Below are positions 1 through 9,845 of a DNA stretch of 27,471 nt, piece by piece. The stretch is taken from contig JAUGWO010000074.1 in NCBI GenBank assembly GCA_049724395.1, forward strand, positions 1-27,471, in the 5' to 3' direction. How positions within the stretch are numbered: position 1 is the stretch's first letter; each line of letters opens with the position of its first letter. This DNA comes from Spongospora subterranea f. sp. subterranea. Lineage: Eukaryota; Endomyxa: Phytomyxea; Phytomyxea; Plasmodiophorida. Under the pieces are notes generated by a model. It saw only the letters and a list, made by a program, of their open reading frames with translations, searched no databases and was not told the DNA's origin. Both the position numbers and the translations under genes were made by a program.

Positions 1-199
1 TTGTCGTAGACTATAACATAGGGTCAATACGTTGACACATGTGTTACAACTGCGTATTCGTCATCGATTGGCGACGGAACAATGTCACGTCCCAGCAGTT
101 ATCGCTCTACTGTTCCCCTCTTCCGTCATGGCAGCAAAGTTGATAGGAGTATTCTAATAGATTAACAGTCGAACGCGCTGCTATGGCAATTAAAGATGT
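1..199. other. Unassigned left edge
   Basis: No ORF or motif that I can assign. It lies just upstream of the copia-type gag remnant and could be its leader or LTR-derived sequence, but I see no terminal TG...CA structure and no second copy of it elsewhere in the window. Confidence 0.3.
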
Positions 200-2360
200 A
201 GGTTAGGGAAGTTACAGGACATTGTTCCGACGCTAACCAATGACAACTACGCAATATGGTCCCGAAAGTTTCGTCTAGGATTGAAGGCCATCGGCGTTGG
301 TCACGTCATTGACGGTGGTGCTCGTGTCGCCGCCGATGAGACGAAAAAATGCTTATATGGGCGAACGCATTGCCCCCATCGTAGAAAATTCCACGAATAC
401 AAGGAATGCATGGGCAATTTATAAATAAAGGTTTTAGCGACAACTCCACAATTGGGGGTTGACCGCTAAACAAGAAGTTTTTGCTATCAAGTAGGGTTCC
501 TGAACCGTGTTGAAGTACATCGCTAAGATTCAAAACGCAGCTAATAATGTTTCGAGAGTTGCATCGGACTTTATCACCATCTAATGACAATCTGCTTGGT
601 TTGATCATGTTGATGGGTGTTTCTAATGAGTATCAAACATTAGTCGACACCATCAATCGGAATCGTTTACCAGTCTGAATGGTCTACCGAAGCTCCACAG
701 CGATGAGCGTCGACACGCTGTCCGGGATAAGGGAGGACCGTCTGTATCTGCGACGGCCGCGGCGGTCAATCAACAAGGTTTCTGACGTTTCTGCAATATC
801 CCAAGAAACAAGTGTTGAAAAAGAACATGTTTTATCCTAAATCCGGAATTGAGATCTCATGAAAAACACTCACCAAGTCAGGTTTCTGCTTATTCCGCTT
901 TTCAATCTTCCTCGATAGAAAACCAGAGTAGAACGTGGGTGATAGACTCAGATTGCAACCACCATATCTGTAATCATGAGGACATGATGACGGGATTACG
1001 ATGAGATAGTTCCCTATGTATTCAGTTAGCTGATGAGCGGTTTGTTAATGGAACGTCAATCGGAACCGGTTATATCAAACTCGAAGGTGTAAATGCTACA
1101 CTAAAGACACTCTTCTAGTACCAAGCATGAGCAATAAATTTGTTATCTATTGGCGTCAGCACAGAGAGAGGCCTGAATTTTGGTTGAATGGTGACAGGTT
1201 TCATATATTTTCCTCGGTGGAAGATGGACCTAAGGCAAGCCGTTATGCTCTAACCAAAAATCGAACAACCTTGATCAACTCCAAGACGTTAATATTCAGG
1301 CGCTTTTTGCCGTCTGCTCAGCCGAATAGGCATTGTTAGATGGTATGAGCGGCTTAAGCACGGGAATTATCAAGCATTGAAAAGCCTCATCAAGAAAGGA
1401 ATGATTGATGTCACCTTGAAAAGCCTCATCAAGAAAGGAATGATTGATGTCACCTTGAAAAGCCTCATCAAGAAAGGAATGATTGATGTCACCTTGAAAA
1501 GCCTCATCAAGAAAGGAATGATTGATGTCACCTTGAAAAGCCTCATCAAGAAAGGAATGATTGATGTCACCTTGAAAAGCCTCATCAAGAAAGGAATGAT
1601 TGATGTCACCTTGAAAAGCCTCATCAAGAAAGGAATGATTGATGTCACCTTGAAAAGCCTCATCAAGAAAGGCATGATTGATGTCATCTTGAAAAGCCTC
1701 ATCAAGAAAGGAATGAGTAATGTCACCAATTCGAACATCCCTGAAAGAGTTTGTCACGGATGCGCTTTAAGAAAAATGTCCCGAGGGCGATTACCAAAGC
1801 GCGATCAAAGGTGTATGGCCACTAAAGTTCTGCAAAGAGTATATTCAGACGTCTGCGGCCCATTTCCGGTGACTGCTGTAAGCTCAAAGTCCAAGTATTT
1901 TTGTCTGTTTATTGACGAAGTCTCAAGATTCATCTGGGTTTAAATGCTGGACAAGAAATCCAAACGTCTTGAAAGCAACAAAGTTTTTTGTCCGCTAATC
2001 GACGCGATTCAGTGGATCGTCAATCGAACATTTGATATGCCTTCAAACAGACAACTGCGGTGAATACATGTCTCTAGACATGAAAGAATATCTTAGCGGA
2101 TTCGAGATTATTCATCAGACATGCGTTCCCTATGATCACGAACAGCAGGGATTTGCCGAGCGTCCAATTTGAACAATTGTGGAGGCAGCGGAATGTATCA
2201 GATTTCACGCTAAATTGCCTCAACATTATTGGGGTGATGCAATTGGGACCGAACATGGCAGGTCGAATGTCAATCTTTCCTAAGACATTGGATTCGATAA
2301 GCAGTCAAAACGTTATGGAGAATGTAGTTGAACAACGGACCTATCAAATGCAGAAATAAA
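200..2360 (+). mobile_element. Fossil Ty1/copia-type LTR retrotransposon, gag to integrase
   Basis: This is a broken, truncated copy with several breaks. Recognisable parts run in the usual copia order on the plus strand. A gag N-terminal segment lies at about 222-313, with the NDNYAIWSRK motif typical of copia gag. A protease-like segment lies at about 931-1000 (WVIDS...HH). The integrase zinc-binding region lies at about 1340-1800, ending in CHGCALRKMS. The integrase catalytic core lies at about 1850-2250, with the DVCGPF, FIDEVSRFIW and TDNCGEY stretches. I see no reverse transcriptase or RNase H downstream, and no LTR at either end. The downstream neighbour from 2511 is a host gene on the same strand. 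The element looks old, since family motifs remain but no domain is whole. A 39-bp minisatellite lies inside it. Confidence 0.85.
1377..1727 (+). repeat. 39-bp minisatellite, 9 tandem copies, inside the copia fossil
   Basis: Nine head-to-tail copies of a 39-bp unit start at 1377, 1416, 1455, 1494, 1533, 1572, 1611, 1650 and 1689. The first seven are essentially identical and the last two carry a few substitutions. Each unit is exactly 13 codons and reads LKSLIKKGMIDVT in the frame of the surrounding integrase. The single-copy flanks (an RL..GNYQA stretch before, CHGCALRKMS after) show that the unit comes from the helix between the His pair and Cys pair of the integrase zinc-binding domain. The near-identity of the units next to an old element points to expansion long after the element died. 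Confidence 0.97.
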
Positions 2361-2510
2361 TCACAGTAGGAAAGCTGAATAGGTTGTAGAGGATAATCGG
2401 GTATCTGAGCACTGGTGTATGACACATAGAACCGTTCGTCTCATCATTGACTCTGAACTCATCCTTGCCGGATGGCGAACCGCCCTACTGTTGCGCCATC
2501 CATTCCTTCA

Positions 2511-4744
2511 ATGAGTGTCCTCAAGTTGTTGGGTTTGCTGCTGGTGGCGACCGGACCGACTCGATCTTTGACAACCGAATCTGGTCATTGTTGGGACGAA
2601 CCGCTTGGCTCCGATCAGGCCAATGCCGCCACAACAATCGCCTCCTCGACTATCTCGGTATGGATGGCGGAATGTCGCTCCAAATTACTGCCGAATTCTG
2701 AGATTATTGGTCCTTGCAGGACACAATGTCGCCATTGCAAACAGGTTTACACTCCACAAGAATGGAACATTCGACATTGGAGTCAAATTTGCTGAAACAC
2801 AATTCCTTGTTGGCGTCAGATTTTTCCCATAACAAATTACGTGTCGACCAGTTTGGTCAAAGTTCTTCGATGGATATTGTAGTCGTTCAGTTCATCTTCA
2901 CATGAAGATTCGACTTGTTAAATGCGTTTTAGGAACGGCACTCGGGCCCGGGTTCGAAAATTGACGCTTCCCATATCAGTATCGATTTTCAACAACTGAG
3001 CCAAGAGGACGAGAACCTCGATTGCCTGATCGATCTAAATCGAATTCCAAATGATTCGGAAATTGTGCCGTCCAAAGACTTTGTCGAGAATCTTGTGCCC
3101 GATAACAGAAACGCCCACCAGTTTGGTGGCAATTCTTCCAGAAACTTAGCTGTTCAGTCCATGTCCAATTTGTGTTTGGGTTTGTTAAGTTCGTCTTAGG
3201 ATTGGACCCTGAGCACGAGTTCAAACCGTGATGCATCCCGTATCAGTGTTGATGGTCAACAGTCAAGTGAAAGCGTAGAGGGCCGCATCGCAAATACGAT
3301 TAATTCAAAATCCCACCCTGTTGGCGTTCATGAGAATTTCGTGCCAGTAAGCGATTGACGAGAATCGTGATAACCAATAACTGCTGATGGCGTACTAGGA
3401 AGGATTCCCAGAGCAGATTCACAAAATGGTTAAGTTTCGTAATTACAAGTACATGGTGGGATTGCGGATGCTCTGTCCGCTCTTAAACTGGGACCTGGAT
3501 GAAGTCAAAGACTATGATAGCCTCTGTGTCTTTCTGGTCAGAATGCTGGCTCCCCACTCCGTCTGAGATTTAATATCACAAACGATGTCGTCCATTTAGG
3601 GAAAGAAGACGAATCCAGAACAGGTCGAGTTTCACGACCGTGTGGCCATAACGGAATACTTGATGTTATTACTCGGAAAGTCTGGGCGGAATACCGTTGA
3701 GGTCGGACAAAACAAGATCGATGTTCCTGACAATAGGCTAATTGCCAAGGCAACCAGCACCCTGCAAAAACTGATCCTAATATCCAATTTTGTTTTGAAA
3801 CTGGTCTCTTGCAGAAGATCTGTCCGCGGTATTAATCATAAGGTGATGATTTGTCTCAAAAACACCTGTATCCCCGTCCTTCAATGTCTTGTGACATGTT
3901 GTGGCAAAGATATGGACCTGTTCCAGACACAATGGGGAACGTGTTTCACCCACCGTAGTTTTGGAACGAAATTCTGCCCCGGTTCTAGATTAAATCATAA
4001 CACCTGCGGTTACCAGAGGTCAAAAATCGTCAGAAGCCCTGACAGCAGGTTTTCATTCGCCTTTTGCTAGAAAAACTGATGAACATTTGTGCTTTCAGAG
4101 ACAAAGACTCCGATTTATTGGATCTCAAAGCTCTTGTTTTGGCGGTTTCAATGTCAAAAACTGCAGAAGAAAAACTTAAACTGTGCTGTGAATTCAATGA
4201 GAAATATCGATCAAGTGGCCCCATGGCTCAAAAGTTTCACCGATCATATTATAACCTGTCTCCGAGACCCATCTGGGGGTGCTTTGTTCATCACTGTGGC
4301 CAAAAACCAAATGAATGGATTCGAAAATGGGGCGATCAATTCGCACATGTGGATTTCCGCAGTCGGAAATGTCAGGGCTTGAAGGACCTTCAATGCGGAT
4401 CGATCGAGCGACGATTTGATGTTCCATCAAGACTTAATCTTCGCCATAAATCAACCCGAGACCTCCTCCTAGCCCTTTCCGAAATTCACAAACAGTATGA
4501 TCAGTTCGTGATTACGAAGACAGCATCAATGAAATCGCCTCATCCGGGTTTAACCACTATGATCACCAAATGTCGTCCCATCTACAATTGTTTGAATCGT
4601 CATTGCGCTGGAAGTGTTGAGGAATTTGTTCGGAGATGGGGAGATTCAGTATACTACACCAAGTTCAGTTTCGATCACTGTCCTGGAACAGGCAGAATGG
4701 AATATGATATCTGTCGATATGATTTTGGGTCATCCCAAGGGTAA
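2511..4744 (+). CDS. Predicted secreted protein with three Cys/Trp-Gly repeat domains, 7 exons
   Basis: I do not recognise the family. Exons read by GT-AG and frame: 2511-2744, 2783-2878, 2933-3151, 3200-3346, 3399-3536, 3600-4048, 4099-4744, giving about 642 residues. Introns are 38-63 nt. The third intron-side donor at 3347 is GTAAGC, and every junction keeps frame (phase 0, the last phase 2). The start at 2511 gives a classic signal peptide, MSVLKLLGLLLVATG; an in-frame ATG at 2472 would add 13 residues and bury it. Residues about 80-230 are Ser/Asn-rich and partly duplicated (exons 3 and 4). The C-terminal half has three diverged domains of about 100 residues, each a Leu-rich helix followed by P[IV]xxC[LF]xxxC, then [FW]xxxWG[DT], then Fx4C[PQ]G and a last Cys. 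Even Cys spacing and the signal peptide suggest disulfides in an extracellular protein. Function unknown. Exon 1 to 2 is the least certain junction. Confidence 0.72.
2879..3346 (+). repeat. Intron-plus-exon tandem duplication in the secreted-protein gene
   Basis: The block of intron 2879-2932 plus exon 2933-3151 resembles the block of intron 3152-3199 plus exon 3200-3346. Both introns end in a TTGTTAA..(C)GT.TTAG stretch. Both exons begin with a short Ser-rich lead and then DAS[HR]IS[IV]D.QQ.S. The end of exon 2 (DQFGQSSS) also resembles the end of exon 3 (HQFGGNSS), so exon 2 looks like the tail of an even older copy. All introns here are phase 0, so adding or losing a block keeps frame. Confidence 0.7.
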
Positions 4745-5044
4745 ATAAGGGTTGACCCTTCAATGACTCAACAAATATGGTAATGAAGTCAAATAAAACT
4801 GATGAGCTTAAGAGTAGTTTCATATGGTGTTTACGATTATTCTGCTGTATTCATATCAACTGTTCTCGGTATAATTCCGTTGGGGTCTGGCCAACATTGG
4901 CCGAGATACATAGGCGGATTCAACATCTCCATCCGCTATGGACAAAATAGGCAACTCACCCTCGATTGATGTCCATTGATTTGGGTGATGAGTCTAATGT
5001 GTCAGACACAAGAAGTGTTGAAAGGCTTTACCCGACTGATTATC
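4745..5044. other. Intergenic stretch
   Basis: A 300-bp stretch between the stop of the secreted-protein gene and the 24-bp minisatellite. An AATAAA-like AAATAAAACT at about 4790 may serve the upstream gene's polyadenylation. Nothing else is recognisable. Confidence 0.35.
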
Positions 5045-5508
5045 GTGTACGCTTGACTGTAACATTACGCGTACGCTTGACTGTGTACGCTTGACTGTAA
5101 CATTACGTGTACGCTTGACTGTGTACGCTTGACTGTAACATTACGTGTATGCTTGACTGTGTACGCTTGACTGTAACATTACGTGTACGCTTGACTGTGT
5201 ACGCTTGACTGTAACATTACGTGTATGCTTGACTGTAACATTACGTGTATGCTTGACTGTAACATTACGTGTATGCTTGACTGTAACATTACGTGTATGC
5301 TTGACTGTAAAATTACGTGTATGCTTGACTGTAACATGACGTGTATGCTTGACTGTAACATTACGTGTACGCTTGACTGTAACATTACGTGTACGCTTGA
5401 CTGTAACATTACGTGTACGCTTGACTGTAACATTACGTGTACGCTTGACTGTAACATTACGTGTACGCTTGACTGTAACATTACGTGTACGCTTGACTGT
5501 AACATAAT
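5045..5508. repeat. Composite 24-bp / 38-bp minisatellite
   Basis: The array has three parts. One 24-bp unit lies at 5045-5068. Four 38-bp higher-order units follow at 5069-5220, each a 14-bp truncated unit plus a full 24-bp unit. Twelve plain 24-bp units lie at 5221-5508, the last one imperfect. The 24-bp unit starts GTGTAYGCTTGACTG. A C/T variant at its sixth base runs in blocks: T in about six consecutive units from 5221, then C. Both strands are open across the array (8-residue peptide repeats) only because 24 is divisible by 3, so I do not call a gene. Confidence 0.95.
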
Positions 5509-5764
5509 GAATGGTTGGAGTCGGCTACCATCAGATATGATGGCAGTGAAAGGACGACAATAGATCCCACCCAGTATAGGGAACAACCGACTCATCTTGG
5601 GGTTGGAAATCGTGTACCTGGATAAGCGTAAAATGTTTGACACAGACCCAAATAGTGAAACCTCCATATAAGGTACAGCCCATAAAAGGTACAGTTCCAT
5701 ATATGGTACGTTTTTCTTCAAAATAGCAGATCCCCGGATTGTCCCTATTAATCCGCCAAACTAT
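5509..5764 (+). other. Short gene-like fragment after the minisatellite
   Basis: The first 40 bases read EWLESATIRYDGSE on the plus strand. They closely match a minus-strand stretch near 18.0 kb reading EWLESAATDGGSE. Beyond that the reading closes within about 40 codons, and the rest of the stretch holds only short imperfect repeats of a CCATATA..GGTAC word at about 5664-5710. It is probably a scrap of a dispersed gene family or transposon, family unknown. Confidence 0.35.
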
Positions 5765-6810
5765 TTGTTCCAACCGCCCACAGCGATCACTCCCTTCCAC
5801 TGGAGGCAACCGGCCAACCCGGCGGGCTCGTCTTCTGGCTCTGGCACAGAGTCAGAGGAGTCATATGTCGAAAACGTGGTTGATGTAATTTCTGATCCGA
5901 TTATATCAGCAAGGTCTGGTACTTCCGACAATAACGTTGATCCTCCGAGTTGCTCAAAAAATAACATTGAACAACCACAAGGCACTGTTCATCAACATAT
6001 ATTTCGCTGCGATACAGATGGTAGTATACGTTTTTCCTGTAACTATTGCAAGAAACAATGGATATTTACAAAGGAAGAGTTTGTGCGAACGGTCCGTTCC
6101 AGACATTTCAATGGAAATACAGCAGTCGGCCCCATGGATGCTTACATTGCAACCACGTTTGAGATAGAAAAGCGACTCGCAACGAGTGTTCATATTTCTG
6201 ATGATTTGATTCGCAAAGGAATTGAAAATTTCGTCATGGCCGAAATGGAACCGTTTACTCTGGTGGAATCCGAAACATATCTTACTTGCATCAAATGTAA
6301 ACGAGAGAATTCTTTATCCCAAAGGCTGATGCGCTTATAAAATCGGGGTCATGAAACGGACGCTAAAGATGAAGGAATACCTAAAGAAGAGTTTCTTAAT
6401 TCCGGTTCAGCCGTCCATCTTTGCCTCGACGTGTGAACGTCGCCCAAAATGTTCTCGTTCGTGGCAGTAATTGCTCACTTTATTGACCCGATTGGAATCT
6501 CGTGGAACGATTGTTGACATTTGAACCTCGGGCCGCCCACCAAGCAATCCAGGCTCTCCCTGTCCCCGCATCAGCATTACTCAACGTGGATAATATGGCA
6601 GTTTTAAACATGCTCACCTCTGGTTATTCATTTTCAACGGCGTGTGTATCCATATTACGAGCCATCAACCAGCGGATCCATTCTTTTTCCAAGAGTGTGT
6701 CACCATTTTTGGAACAGATAAGGGACAAAATTCCTTCTAACTTGTCGCAGCCGTTATCAACGAACATCTCGACGTTATTACATCACGTCAATAGTCATTG
6801 GTGGTAGATT
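5765..6810 (+). pseudogene. Dead hAT-superfamily transposase
   Basis: A 191-codon open stretch (5765-6340) has an acidic/Ser-rich start. It then has a BED-type zinc finger candidate with CNYCKK followed by RSRHF, and an MEPFTLVESETY motif like the conserved PF.VVE.. region of hAT transposases. Around 6400-6510 another frame gives VHLCLDV and AHFIDPIG, which fit the LxxDxWT...AHFID block, the first catalytic Asp region. At 6502-6807 a third frame gives a VDNMAVLNML stretch resembling the TDNAxNN block. The dimerisation domain was not found. The open stretches lie in different frames with stops between them, so the gene is inactive. No terminal inverted repeats or 8-bp target duplication were seen. 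Confidence 0.6.
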
Positions 6811-7119
6811 ATCTCGAAGCAAAGTCTCAACAATCTGAACACCCACCGGGAAGATCTCGTGGCCCGTTGGTAGCAACACGTACTCAGGCACAAATTGCCA
6901 CCATTGATCGTCTATGGAGATCAGCAAGATGTTTCTTGCATCAAAGCAAGGCTGCGTTTATCGCAATCGAAGACTTAGTCAGTGAACGTTGCATTTTTGC
7001 AGTTCATGGAATCGATGCTTCTTGCCAAGGTAAACATGTGAAAACGCGGTCAGTAGTTGAGGATCCCGGTGTTGCCGATTCATGCTTGATTTACTGGAGA
7101 CGTCAGTCGAGTCAATTGA

Positions 7120-7865
7120 TGGACTCTAATTCTCAAAATGGATTAACGAAACTTTTCACATGATTGACAGCCTTGGCTTTACCAATCCGACAATTTTCAC
7201 TGAGGTAACTGCACGAAGATGGCTTAACCGTCTTGGATTCAACATCGTTGAGTATAAGAAGGGCACGTATTCGCCCAGATGCTGTCGAATATCGTGAATG
7301 ATAGGATTACTTAACCTTTTTACAGATTTACCAGAGGTACATAACGTGCGTTATTAACACCAGCTTTGTCTCATTCGGAGGAAGTTCGGGCCGAATTACT
7401 ATCTCCATTTGATTCCCGTCGTATTATTCCATTCGATTATACAGTTGCTCAAACGATTATATGAACCTGAGCAACTTTATTATCGAATGGAGTAGGTAAT
7501 ACGAGGGGAATGAAATGGAGATCGTAATTCCACCCGAAATACTTGCGAATGAGACAAAGCTGGTGTTAATAACGCGCGACGATACCTGTTTTGAGGCAAA
7601 TGACAGCATGAAGTGTATCTGGGTTAAAGGTGACACATCAGTTGCAACAATGAGGCGTTTCGCTAGAAAATCCTTTAGGTACATGGGCGCATACCGGGAG
7701 AAAAACGGGATATTCCTCAACCAAGAACAGATTGAGTATGTCATGAAAAAGTGTCGTGCACACAGAACTGTCCCTGAGATTTTTCAAACAATAGTCAATT
7801 GTTTTTATCAAATTCAATGTACACGTTTGTCCTATCTGCCTTCAGGCAACGTCGTCGAACCGTAG
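7120..7865 (+). pseudogene. Dead DDE transposase of a second family
   Basis: Three pieces in different frames fit one transposase. At about 7211-7262 is a helix-turn-helix-like ARRWLNRLGFNIVEYKKG. At 7272-7298 is RPDAVEYRE. At 7515-7865 an ORF includes LVLITRDDTCFEANDSMKCI at about 7560. By memory this order (RRWL..LG..YKKG, RPDVVEYR, LV.HDE..F.AND) matches DDE-type transposase-like proteins abundant in fungi and some protists; I could not search. The Asp pair at about 7578 sits where the first catalytic residue is expected. The copy is broken by frame changes and by the inverted duplication at 7345-7578. The C-terminal catalytic residues were not found. Confidence 0.5.
7345..7578. repeat. 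Long inverted repeat (about 106/110-bp arms, 18-bp loop)
   Basis: The left arm 7345-7450 is the reverse complement of the right arm 7469-7578 at roughly 85% identity by eye, with long perfect runs such as TTATTAACACCAGCTTTGTC. The loop is 7451-7468. The right arm is coding sequence of the DDE transposase, including its start at 7515, and the left arm is an upside-down copy of it. This explains why the transposase reading breaks between 7300 and 7500. Arm divergence means the duplication is not recent. Confidence 0.93.
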
Positions 7866-8602
7866 TTTCGATAAGCACAAAGCGAACCGGTCTGGGCATG
7901 TTCATCAAATTCAATGTGAACACGATGCCTAACCATGCTATGAGTTCATGCGAAATTCGTACACATTATACAGGCCTTGGCGTTGCCGGTATTGTCGACG
8001 CCGTCAATGAACTGTCATCGGGGCTCTGTTGCCGACCCGTTAGGGAAGTCATGAAAGTTCCCTATCGGGGTATTGACCAGGGCGACCGTCATCACAGGCT
8101 CAAACCGCCTTCACTTGCCATTCTTGATTTTATACAGTATCTTGATCGCGTCGTCTTTGATGTCGACCGGACCGGTCTCTGGTTGTTTGGTTCATTCCCT
8201 TGCAAGGACCCGTACAGGTGTTCCTCAATTGGTCCCCACGTCCTTCTACTACACTCGTCTGCTTTATTTCGCTCGGTCTCAACCCAAACCCGAGCTTGTT
8301 TAGGTTTTCATTCCTCGTCTGTACAAGTTGACAATGGGGCGGGTGGTTCGTTAGCTCAACCGCTTCGCGAGAGTATGGCAACGAGCAAAAACTGCTCTAA
8401 GCGTGTATCGCCTGGTTCATTTCTTAAAATACAGCAATGTCAAAGCGTGATCACATCCCTCTTCTTTGCCTGTCTGCATCTCTCTGCTCTTGGCACTCTA
8501 CCGTTATCACACAGTTCTTGCTCACATCCACAAGTTCAGCTATTCTGCGGTGCAATGGCGCTAATGATTACCAACTACAGTACGAAGATCCACTCTCGAT
8601 GA
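7799..8602 (+). CDS. Unassigned 267-codon ORF
   Basis: This uninterrupted 804-nt frame overlaps the end of the transposase remnant. I do not recognise it. Its length is well beyond chance for DNA of this composition, but its codons do not look clearly like those of DRC1. The protein is Ser/Leu-rich with scattered Cys and no clear domain, signal peptide or membrane segment. A short motif (ATCAAATTCAATGT) occurs twice, at about 7807 and 7906. It could be the C-terminal part of the neighbouring transposon or a second ORF of it. The opposite strand also has an 83-codon ORF (8130-8381) of no evident family. Confidence 0.3.
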   Translation: MFLSNSMYTFVLSAFRQRRRTVVSISTKRTGLGMFIKFNVNTMPNHAMSSCEIRTHYTGLGVAGIVDAVNELSSGLCCRPVREVMKVPYRGIDQGDRHHRLKPPSLAILDFIQYLDRVVFDVDRTGLWLFGSFPCKDPYRCSSIGPHVLLLHSSALFRSVSTQTRACLGFHSSSVQVDNGAGGSLAQPLRESMATSKNCSKRVSPGSFLKIQQCQSVITSLFFACLHLSALGTLPLSHSSCSHPQVQLFCGAMALMITNYSTKIHSR

Positions 8603-9845
8603 GCTGACTCTGGACTCATCGGTCGACCTATCAATATTGGATTTGAAGGTTCTACATCCTGAATATTGCATGTCCTGACGTTTTGAGGAGAATCAAGATG
8701 GCGATAGCAGTGAATGTTCTCTCTCCAGCAACTTACACCATTCGCCGTGCTCTCCTGATTCGGTAAATTGAGGTTGAGCGAGGACCGTAGATTCGTCGAT
8801 CTGCCTCTCGAAAAGAACGGGTGAGCCGTCGAGAGCAGTTTTTAGCGCTCTTTGAATAGTTTGAACATTCTTAAGGTATAATGTCGAGTCAGTTTCCTTC
8901 TGCCATTTGGTGTTTGTGGCTTGCTGAGTGGAACCGATTTGTCAGTTGAAAATCGAGGGTCAACGACATTCGCTTCAACTTGAAATATGTTGTAGTCGGA
9001 GAGCCTAAACCTTGGACGAGCTATACCACAGGACCAAGATCATGTTATTGACCTACAGCCACTCATATCTTATTCATCCAGATAACGAGGGTTCGGTCCG
9101 CTTTCCCTACTGTCATAAAGAATAATGTTTTCAAACACAGCCAAAGTAATTGCGGTTTGATCTATAGAAACAAGCCAGACTGAGCCATTCAGTGATTCCC
9201 TTCAGAAAACCACCATTATTGGACGGATTGAAAGAAGTACGATGATGAATTCGAGAACTGGGTTTTTGCCCAAAACCAAAGCGACCCAGTAGTTTAACAA
9301 AGGAATCAAATTAATGGGAATTGGCGGTATTTTAGGGAACAATGGACCACAATTCTGCGATTGTGCATCGAAACCGCTCGTTACTGCTTAGGATGGGGTT
9401 ATTATAGGTCTCCGATGGATTCGATGATCCATTCTCCAACGATGCATCCAGCCATATCGCGAAATGTGTTCCGCCCCCTTCGTTCATCAACGCATTAGGG
9501 CAATGCTGAATCGCAGAAAGGCACCCAGCACTCACCAACCGCAATACAATCCGATTTACCAATCATGAAGAAGGCGTTCTCTCTCGTCCTGAACTCATCG
9601 CATCAAAGGACATCCCGACCGATCCAACGAGCAAATACTGACTGACCAAGTATAGATCCCCGGCTGTGGATGCAATCGGAACACGAACGCTTCTCCTATT
9701 GAATCCCATGGCGACATTCAGGTACTGACTTATCGATATCAATATTTTCTCTCACCGTTTCCAATATGTGTTCTAGTACATATCCATGGCTCATAACAGA
9801 ATGCCCCAAATATCCACCCATTATCATCTCTAGATTTCCCTAAAT
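8603..9845. other. 1.2-kb stretch with nothing recognised
   Basis: Only short open stretches occur, for example minus 9332-9562 (76 codons) and a plus-strand Ser-rich stretch near 8680-8760, none with a recognisable motif. There is no tandem repeat. It is probably intergenic or very old transposon-derived sequence. Confidence 0.4.

Noticed and set aside
1296-1757. Long minus-strand ORFs with peptide repeats over the 39-bp minisatellite
   Set aside because: The unit length is divisible by 3, so any frame open in one unit stays open. They are shadows of the array.
2074-2256. Minus-strand 60-codon ORF
   Set aside because: Antisense to integrase-related sequence of the copia fossil.
5045-5508. 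CRISPR-like array of short direct repeats
   Set aside because: Units are contiguous with no unique spacers, and the DNA is eukaryotic with spliceosomal introns.
5179-5721. 180- and 112-codon ORFs over the 24-bp minisatellite
   Set aside because: Same reason: the 24-bp unit carries the frame on both strands and no protein family or splice support is seen.
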